Part shown: positions 55,938 to 64,000 of the stretch, one piece after another
Numbering within the stretch: position 1 is the stretch's first letter
How the letters are laid out: every line of letters starts with the position of its first letter
From: Harmothoe impar
Taxonomy: Eukaryota > Annelida > Polychaeta > Phyllodocida > Polynoidae
DNA length: 64,000 nucleotides
Assembly: GCA_947462335.1 (NCBI GenBank)
Contig: OX381706.1
Coordinates: 20,436,784 to 20,500,783, forward strand
Direction of reading: 5' to 3'
Notes under the pieces: generated by a model
Seen by the model: the letters and a program-made list of their open reading frames with translations, nothing else
Databases searched by the model: none
Told to the model about the DNA's origin: nothing
Position numbers and translations under genes: made by a program

Positions 55938-58900
55938 GTAAGGCAGATACTTCACTTGCACATTGGCTCCCTATAAGACTAATTTCTCAGTCACTATAGT
56001 GCCTAACCAAGTTAGGAAGTGTTCATTTATTAGTTACAGGGGGGGGGGGGTGGAGGGTTTGGTGGGGCGAGCGTAAAAATTTCCGACCCCTCCTGAGGGC
56101 GGCGTAAAAATGTCTGACCCCTCTCGAGGGGGGGGGGGGGTAAAAAATGTAGTCCCTTTTTAGCAAAAAGAGCCAGTGTGTTACTATAGTTCAAAGGGGG
56201 GTGGGCAAAGAATTGTCACCGCCTTTGGCGAGGGGGCATGCGAAATGTTCTACACGCTCTCGAGGGGGGGGGGGTAATTATTTAAGTAATTATCGCCATT
56301 CCGCGCAAAACCTCACCACCCCCCCCCTGTAATTTAGTCAATTTTTTGCTCCCTATGCGACCAACTTAGGTTAGTCAATATTGTCGGGGTAGTCAGTACT
56401 GACCAACTCACCTTATTGTTCTTCATTTTGAGTAAGGCATAAGTTATGTGTTGTTATGCCTTGATCATTTTGAATGGCACCTGGTCATGCCTGACTAATG
56501 TCCCTTTGACTAACCTGGGATAGCCACTTCAGACTAAGGGCCAGAGCATTTAGATTTTCTGTGTATCTCTGTATCACTGGCTAACCATTCCAGGGCCACA
56601 TTTTGCTTTTATTAGTTATTCCCATTGTCACTGTGGTGCATAAATGCAGCCCTGCAGAGTAACCTGCTAGTGTTGCATTCATGCATCATGCCGACACTAC
56701 AGGGTCCTCTGAAGGGTCGGAATGGTGCATGAATGCAGGCCTGGCGAGGTACTCACCAGGTCTTCACTCAATTATCATGATCAGAAAATAACACTGTGTG
56801 GCACTTTAATGGTTAACCAGGCAAGAAATAAAGGTAATTAACCCATCTAACAAAAAAACGTTATTTTACGTCAAAACGTTTTAAATTTTAAATTTTACAT
56901 AACGCTATTTCATATTAAAGAGCCTTAGAAAAACGTTGACATTATAACGTTATATGACGTTATAAAATGGTGTATAACGTTATTTGTTTACTGGGAAGTC
57001 ATCGTTAATCAATGTTAATCAAGCTCAATCTGATTAATACGACGTGAGAAATAAATACACGTTGAATTAACCCGATATTGGCCTGGTCAGAATCACATTA
57101 AGACACATAAGGTGACATGTTTAAAAAAGGGACATATGTTTATATTGGTAACATTACAAACTTGGAGAAGGAGCGTTTATAGTGAGCATACCTGACAAGA
57201 GGCAGATTGTAAGGGGAATAATCTGATAAATTAACTGATTTACGTTGAATTTTCAAGTTGTATAAATAATGTTGGAGACTGGTACATATATTCTAGTCTG
57301 TCGCACCTATATTTAACCTGTTTAGGCTGTGGCAGTCATCGCGGTTCCAATCCATTCTGTCCATATCTTTAGTGATCTCTGTCTGTCTGCATTGATTGTC
57401 GTTGTCAGTAAGTCATTCTGCACCACTATGTGTATGTTAGTTACTGCTGTAGTACACATGTCTATGCGAAGTGTGTGACTGTATCTGTGATCCAGGAGTA
57501 TACTTGTTATATCACAATATGTTAGGGAGTGTTCATTATTTATGGCAGGGGGGGGGGGGTGAGCGTGAGTTTAAGGGCCCCAGTGGTTATAAATTGGAAG
57601 CTCCCATACCCTCAGTGCTTACATGAGGCCGGCACTTTTTTGAAGACTGACAAAACGGTGGGCTATTCTGAGTGTCAAAAGTGATGCAGTGAGAAATTTG
57701 CTGGGAGTTTGAGGAAAATTTTAGAAAATTTTGAAAATATTGACATAATTTGGTAAAATATAACACAGGCTGTTACCAAAATTCGCGACATTTCAACGTA
57801 CTCAATTCGCGACATTTTTAGGAATACCCCTAAAAAAAAAGGCCCCTCTAAGAATAGGGTAAAAAGAAAAGCCACCCCCCCTTTGAATACCCCTAAAAAA
57901 ATGTGCCCCCCTCAAATGCTCACTCCCCCCGGCCATAAATAATGAACACTCCCTTATTCACATGCTTTCTTCCCAACTACCTGTCGTAATTTCAGGGTGC
58001 TATATTTTACGTTTGTTAATTTCTGTATTTCATCCTAGGTCACAAATATCGTTTTGAGACCTAAAATTAAGGACAAACATAATGTATTCATTGACATGAC
58101 ACAGAATATTTGTTATCAAATAGCAGAATGTTACCACTATAGTATTTCAACATCCCTTGTATGTAGGTCACCAAGACGCTGAATATCTTAGGGCTCCAGA
58201 AATAACATGTTAGGTAGTGATTACTGATATGGATACAAATGCGCATGTGTCATAATGGGGTGCAGGGACGGACCCAAGAATTTGAAAAGAGGGAGGGGGT
58301 CAACCAAACACCAAAGTACCAAAAAGTGTCACGCCACAATTCGCGCCGCGGGAAAACGTCATTAGAAAAATCTATCTAAATTTCTTTCCAAAAAGGGGAG
58401 GGGGGTCCGCTCCCGTCCAAACACCCCACCCCACCCGTGTTGGCTAACCGAGATTTACCAGGTGGCGCCCATTACCATAGCACTCAATGACTCAAATTGA
58501 CTTTAATGTACTCCATTCAAATTTTGTCCATTTGCTAAATGTATTTCCCTTTTTATCATTTAGAAATATACAATGAACAGTCCATTAGTTAAAACAAGCC
58601 ATTAGACAAAAAGGGTTGCTGGCAGAGAAGAGGTACAATATGGGGGTATAGGGTTCAGTTTATCAATAAAATATCACCTTCAAACATAATAGGTGATGAG
58701 CATGCAATACACGTGTTACCATGTCACTTTGCCTTCCCTGTACACCCACCAGTCATTGATATTTAGATATCTAGGTGCAGCATATAACACCCAGTCTTTT
58801 TTTCTCCTTTTTTTGGTTTTCTTTACCTAATCAATTTCTACTATTATATTCATCAAAATCCCGATATTATGTTGTATTTACGCAACCTGTGTCGTCATGA

Positions 58901-61900
58901 TGCACCAGTGCAGTACAAGTAGGTATCCCAGGTCATTTTCAGATATAATGGTTACACATATGGGAATGGGTTAGATGGATAGAGCATGTTTAATGATGAA
59001 CACAGTTTAAATTTCATACAAATCGGTCCAGCGGTTTGGATTTAACAGCCATTTGAACATGTAGAAATGTTGTTTGTCTGGAAAATCCCTGATCCCTGAC
59101 CACCATATATATCTCCTTTATTCAATGAAGCCTCAGTAAGTGCAGACCTCAACTTTTATTTTTACAGATCCTCAAAATTGTGATATATTACATATGTTCT
59201 CATAGATCTTGCACAGAAACGGTTGAATATATCACATTTGGTAGGGTCTCATTTCATCAACATGTCAGATATATCTAGTTGGATCTGTATTAATCCTTTC
59301 TATAAGTCATGGAGACTGTGCCTATTTTTTTCCTGATTTGTATAACCAAAATTGACCTCACAATTTTCATTCAAAAATGAGGGAAACACTAATTGTCCCA
59401 ATGTCTCTGAAGAGTGAAAATGAGCAGACTCCAAATCAACATTACACAACTGTTATTCCATGTATCAACTTAAAATCTTAAATAGGCATAGGTGGGTATG
59501 ATATACATCATTTCCTAGCAATTTCTATACAGTAAAGCTATTACATAATACTGATTGATCTGAGCAAAATCATGAATTTCTCTAAAACTGCTGAAATATC
59601 ACTAGCATCAGGCTACTTTATAGCATCTTAGAACAAAATTTCTTCTTGTCCTCTGAATCCAACTTTTAATATCAGCTCATTTATACTATTCCTATAACCT
59701 AACAACACAATTATGTAACCGTTAGGCCCATTACATAACGATTTAGAAATCCTGATATTGTGGTTTTCTATGCTGGGAACAAATGGGTTTGCAATTGATT
59801 GTCTGGCTGGAATCCCATCTATGAGAGTCCTTAGAGGTGTATATACATTATATGTATAGGTATGGCATGTTATGTAATCGTTAAAGCCAATATGTGAGAA
59901 CACAGGCCTTCATACATACACTCTGGTACAGGGTGTTAGGTAACTTATTCTACTTTGCTCTGACATCATTTATCATCCAGAATAAGTACTTAGTGCATCT
60001 GATAGAGAAAAAAGATGCCTTTTAAATGACCCCAAATATGTGTATCAAATATTTAAAAAATGTGACCGAAAGTGTGAGAAATTGCCCAAAAATTCTTATT
60101 TTTTTATTTAAAAATACTAAAAATAAATCTACCCTCCCGTGTTATATCTCAAAATGCAGCCTGAAGTAACCTGCTGTCATTGGTTAAACTCCTGTATCTA
60201 TATCTTTAATAGCCTGGGAGTGAGAGCTGTTGATAGAGAGCGTACACTGCAGGGCTGTATGCTTTATACTATTTTCGCTCTTACACCATTAATGATATCA
60301 ACTAACTACTTATTGAATCTGATAAAGCAAAAAAATACCTTTCAAATGACTCCAAATATGTGTCTATAACATTTAGAAAAAGTGCCGAAAATTGCAGAAA
60401 ACTTCTTATTTTTTATTTAGAAAATACTTCTGATAGGCCTATCCCCACTTGTAATACCTCAAAATGACCCCCTGAATGTTCTGCTTACAATGGTGAAACT
60501 CCTGAAACTGTATATTTAATGGTGTGGAAGCGAAATAGATATATAGACAGTATGTCCTCCGGGGCTGCATGGCTAGTCACTCACAGAAGGTCCCGTTTTC
60601 CATTTGTTACCTAACTTCACAGCAAAATCTACAGTACTTCGCATCATGATACAGCTAATATGATACATCGGGGTGATGCGGATACATCAGAGATTTTACT
60701 AAAATACTTTAGATAATGATATGCAATACACTAAATACTTTGGAGAGTAGAGCATCTCCAAAAGTGGGTGTTTGGTCAGTTTTCACGCGAGGACACGGCC
60801 AGCGGCTGCCTACTGGCATACCTAGTACAAGTGAGTAGCTCGGGGGCACTGCATTGGTGCATCATGCTGACCCATGGAAGTTCGGGTTCGGGTCTTCATG
60901 ATGTATTAATGAATGCAGTACTGGCAGGTTATTCACCAGGGTGATTCATACACAAAGGTGACAATGGACATCGTTTACTTAAGCACTATGCGGCCCATAA
61001 AGGGCTATAAATCTGTCCTAAATTACAACGTTTGAGCCTCACCTTTTTGGAAGGATGTGTTTCAGATCACCCCACCCTACCTAGCCAAACAGAGCCGACC
61101 TTAGACATTTTTATCCAATTTTGAAAATAGATTCATATTTTAGGTCATTTTGGGGTTATTTTAAAGTCAACTTATAGTCCATATTGAGTCGAGGCCATGG
61201 TCAGTGAGTTGGACCTGAATTTTGCGAGTCAAACTTTTGGTACCTTGTAGGCCAAAGTAAAACAAAAAGCGACCTACCAACCCTAGATTTTAAGACCATG
61301 TCACCTGAAATACACCTTTTATTCTTTTTGGCCTAACTTGCAACATCATGCATTTCACATAACTATGCTATATAATCAGGCGTGAGGAAATGCACACATA
61401 AAGATATTAAAGGAATATAGAAGTTAAAAGGAATACTTATCAGATGTATTACAAATAAATATTTCTCAATACATATGTATATATGTGACCAGACATCCAA
61501 AACCAGGCGCTTCTCACTCATTGGCAATAAGAGTATGTATACTAAACTATCTGTGAACATTTTAACTTCTATAGGGATTTCAACCTTTTAAGCATTGCCT
61601 GCCAGTAAAGAGTGCAGAGCATCCATTAGAGACCCCTTCTATATACAGGCCTGTGGTAGTATCCACAATAGTATGTATAATACATGGGCTGCATGTTCAT
61701 ACTGTTGGAGCCATTCAACTTCAGAACAACGTGACTGCAGCATTCCCACTCCTTACCAGTGCATTATTCCATTATTTTCAAACAGAGGGCCAAACTGTGA
61801 TTGTATCCTGGTAGAGTGTTTTGTGTGTGTGTGTGTTGGGGGTGTCTGGCATGGGTATTGTGTAAAGGGTATTCCACCCTGTCATAACTGATAGAGCTTA

Positions 61901-64000
61901 GGTACATGGATGATCGGTCGATTGTATGACAGTGATGTTTTATTTACTCGTTCCTTTCATAAAATGTAATACTCCAGGATATGTACAACTTCCCATGTCC
62001 AACATGCGCATAATAATGTGTATGTGAGTTCTGCTTATGAACTGGACTTCCATTAGAGTATGGGGTACTGGCAGGTCGAGTGGATATTGTCCATGGATGA
62101 TATCAGATCATCACCACCACCCCTCTCTCTCTGTCCCAGGCACTTTTCACCAAATGGTGACCTGAATTGTTATACTTTGGGTACATGTACATTACCTCCG
62201 ACCACGTGATAAATAGGTTGTCATAAAGCAGATGGACGAATCGCGATATTATAATGCTTTCATGGAAAAGGGTTCTATGCAAATAACGGAACATACTTTA
62301 CAAGAATACTATCCATGAAATATTTGATACAATGGCACTGCTCCTGAATAATAGTACTACCGTGGTCATTCTGGGAACATATTTTCATTTATATAAATAA
62401 AGTATAGTGAACAATTTATGCAATCTCCTACGCCTATATTGATTATCAACTGACAAATATAATAACACCAAGGACGCAAACAAAAAGATGAAACGCATGA
62501 AGTAACTATCATGATGTAAAGGGTTCTTTCATTGACCAGGAATTATTGATGAGTCAGCTGTTTTTGTAAGAACTGTCAATAATAGTTGGAGTCTCCATTA
62601 TTGACGCAGTAGACTGTCAATAACAATAGCATCAAAGGTACTGATATCCTATTACAATAAAGTCAGCCTTAAATAATGTACAATTTCGTAGTATTTATTT
62701 CCTAGTGAGGTCAAATAAGTATTGCATAGACTAACTGCAACTGCATCACTGTGTGTACTTGTATATTGTAGGCTGTTGTGGTTCCTCATGTTACACCACT
62801 GTGTTTCCTGTGTATTGTAGGGTGCTGTGGTTACATCACTGTGTGTCCCTGTGTATTGTACGGTGCTGTGGTCACATCGGTGTGTGTCCCTGTGTATTGT
62901 AGGCTGCTGTGGTTACATCACTGTGTGTCCCTGTGTATTGTAAGCTGCTGTGGTTACACCAATGTGTGTCCCTGTGTATTGTAGGCTGCTGTGGTTACAT
63001 CACTGTGTGTCCCTGTGTATTGTAGGCTGCTGTGGTTACATCACTGTGTGTCTCTGTGTATTGTAGGCTGCTGTGGCTGCATTGCTGTGTGTCCCTGTGT
63101 ATCGTAGGGTGCTGTGGTTCCTCATGTTACATCACTGTGTATCCCTGTGTATCGTAGGCTGCTGTGGTTCCTCATGTTACATCACTGTGTGTCCCTGTGT
63201 ATTGTAGGCTGCTGTGGTTACATCACTGTGTGTCCCTGTGTACTGTAGGCTGCTGTGGTTACATCACTGTGTGTCCCTGTGTATTGTAGGCTGCTGTGGT
63301 TACTTCACTGTGTGTCCCTGTGTATTGTAGGGTGCTGTGGTTACATCACTGTGTGTTCCTGTGCATTGTAGGCTGCTGTGGTTACACCACTGTGTGTCCC
63401 TGTGTATGTAATAGATAGACAATGGTTATGAGAGGCGAAGTCTAAACTGGCTGGCACCCTTATACATAACCATTGTCTATCTGTTTTAAACCACATCAGT
63501 GAGATTATCTTAGTCTAAGTGGAAATAACCAAGGTGTGAATTCCTTTGTCTTAGCCCCCGCTGTGGTTTGATGTATACCCTATAGGGTGCTGTGGTTCCT
63601 CATGTTACATCACTGTGTGTCCCTGTGTATTGTAGGGTGCTATGTTTACTTCACTGTGTGTCCCTGTGTATTGTAGGGTGCTGTGGTTACTTCACTGTGT
63701 GTCCCTGTGTATTGTCGGGTGCTGTGGTTACATCACTGTGTGTCCCTGTGTATTGTCGGGTGCTATGTCTACATCACTGTGTATCCCTGTGTATTGCAGG
63801 CTGCTGTGGTTACATCGCTGTGTGTCCCTGTGTATTGTAGGATGATGTGGTTACATCACTGTGTGTCCCTGTGTATTGTAAGCTGCTGTGGTTACATCAC
63901 TGTGTCCCCTGTGTATTGTAGGCTGCTGTGGTTCCTCATGGTGGGGGCTGCCTTCGGCATCTTCCTGTGGCTAGTGGCAGACCGTGTCATCTACTATGGC
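55816..64000 (+). CDS. degenerin/ENaC/ASIC-family sodium channel, 5' part
   Basis: Exon 1 (55816-55937) starts with ATG in a good context (CCAAGATGT) and encodes MSDSKDHERLTFKMKLFAFL, then DGTTFHGMSYI. The FHG unit matches the conserved His-Gly gating motif just before TM1 in this family. Exon 2 (63922 to the window edge) continues in phase with RLLWFLMVGAAFGIFLWLVA, the first transmembrane helix, and DRVIYYG. These channels are known trimers with two helices per subunit and a large extracellular domain, which would lie beyond the window. The first intron is about 8 kb and full of repeats. Subfamily cannot be told from this much. Confidence 0.85.
56008..56352. repeat. MITE family D, older copy
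   Basis: GGAAGTGTTCATTTATTAGT with poly(G) at the left, and a poly(C) run followed by TGTAATTTAGTCAATTTTTT at the right. Three internal G runs with TAAAAAT and CGACCCCTC words. Confidence 0.45.
56620..56825. repeat. MITE family A copy
   Basis: TGGTGCATAAATGCAGCCCT with its mirror, a CCGACACTACAGGGTCCTCT middle, and CTGTGTGGCACTTTAATGGT at the end. Confidence 0.7.
57525..57953. repeat. MITE family D, 429 bp
   Basis: Inverted ends GGGAGTGTTCATTATTTATG (then GCAGGGGGGG) and the mirror ending ATAATGAACACTCCC. Confidence 0.75.
57954..59935. other. ENaC intron sequence, no feature seen
   Basis: AT-rich, with a short G-rich patch near 58390. No exon or well-formed repeat is recognised. Confidence 0.35.
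59940..60560. repeat. degenerate tandem duplication, about 310-bp unit
   Basis: Two halves share order: CATCTGATAGAG/GAATCTGATAAAG, AATGACCCCAAATATGTGT/AATGACTCCAAATATGTGT, TTCTTATTTTTTTATTT, and AAACTCCTG before a TTTAATAG/TTTAATGG. Confidence 0.65.
60845..61020. repeat. MITE family A copy (degenerate)
   Basis: GCATCATGCTGACCCATGGA, ATGAATGCAGTACTGGCAGG and TAAGCACTATGCGGCCCATA are recognisable; the left arm is lost. Confidence 0.6.
61045..61340. repeat. MITE family B, copy 2
   Basis: CTTTTTGGAAGGATGTGTTT at the left and CACCTGAAATACACC...TTTTTGGCCTAAC at the right, with the CACCCTACCTAGCCAAACAG block shared with copy 1. Confidence 0.7.
61341..62764. other. ENaC intron sequence, no feature seen
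   Basis: AT-rich, with a short GT run near 61822. Nothing else is supported. Confidence 0.35.
62765..63921 (+). repeat. 41/50-bp minisatellite seeded from the ENaC exon 2 acceptor
   Basis: About two dozen units of GGCTGCTGTGGTTACATCAC then TGTGTGTCCCTGTGTATTGTA. Longer units contain GCTGCTGTGGTTCCTCATG, identical to the first 19 bases of exon 2, directly after a TATTGTAG acceptor. The array ends at the real exon. It is interrupted at about 63407-63585. Confidence 0.93.
63407..63585. repeat. insertion in the minisatellite with inverted repeat
   Basis: Non-repeat DNA containing ATAGACAATGGTTATG (63415-63430) and its exact inverse at 63465-63480. Confidence 0.6.
63922..64000 (+). CDS. ENaC-like exon 2 (cut by window edge)
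   Basis: Encodes TM1. The acceptor is the last of many identical TATTGTAG sites; it is chosen because only here does the frame continue into the helix. Confidence 0.82.

Noticed and set aside
62778..63845. Cys/Val-rich frames across the 41-bp array
   Set aside because: Repeat artefact inside the ENaC intron.

Overview
This is animal nuclear DNA: GT-AG introns with consistent phases, long AT-rich introns, metazoan receptor and channel families, and a dense load of small inverted-repeat elements and minisatellites. The gene families and repeat style fit a marine invertebrate (amphioxus-like or lophotrochozoan); the species cannot be named from sequence alone. There are no bacterial genes or CRISPR arrays.

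Host genes, left to right: (1) a possible C-terminal tail of a + strand gene at 1-90; (2) a minus-strand ankyrin-repeat/SOCS-box gene (ASB-like), 351-2034; (3) a + strand LRP-like receptor, 17 visible exons from 5413 to 25371, with YWTD propeller blades, two EGF modules, a transmembrane helix and an NPTY tail, whose first blades and signal peptide I could not find; (4) a minus-strand two-exon gene for a small two-pass membrane protein, 32635-34514; (5) a possible last exon of an unknown minus-strand gene, 40427-40735; (6) a + strand degenerin/ENaC channel gene that starts at 55816 behind a TATA box and runs off the right end.

Two related elements of about 8 kb dominate the accessory DNA. Element 1 (12176-20694) sits in an LRP intron; element 2 (44588-52714) is intergenic. 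Both begin AGTAGTATAG, end in the inverted sequence, and have 6-bp target duplications (AATGTG perfect for element 2, AGCAAC/CGCAAC for element 1). This resembles Polinton/Maverick termini, but I find no polymerase, integrase or capsid gene. They share a chassis: terminal repeats packed with CCAAT, CACGTG, octamer, GC-box and FOX-like motifs; a divergent control region with a TATA box; a micro-exon gene on one side; and a cargo ORF plus a CAG/GCA-rich tract on the other. The cargo differs: a 376-aa alanine-rich protein in element 1, a 288-aa protein of unknown family in element 2. Element 2 is a near-perfect 8.1-kb palindrome carrying two intact inverted copies of its ORF.

Other notable items are a 559-bp LTR miniature retroelement whose LTRs carry a tRNA-like gene and whose primer site matches that same tRNA; minisatellites grown from splice sites in both the LRP and ENaC genes; and a high-copy multi-hairpin MITE with about eleven copies here.
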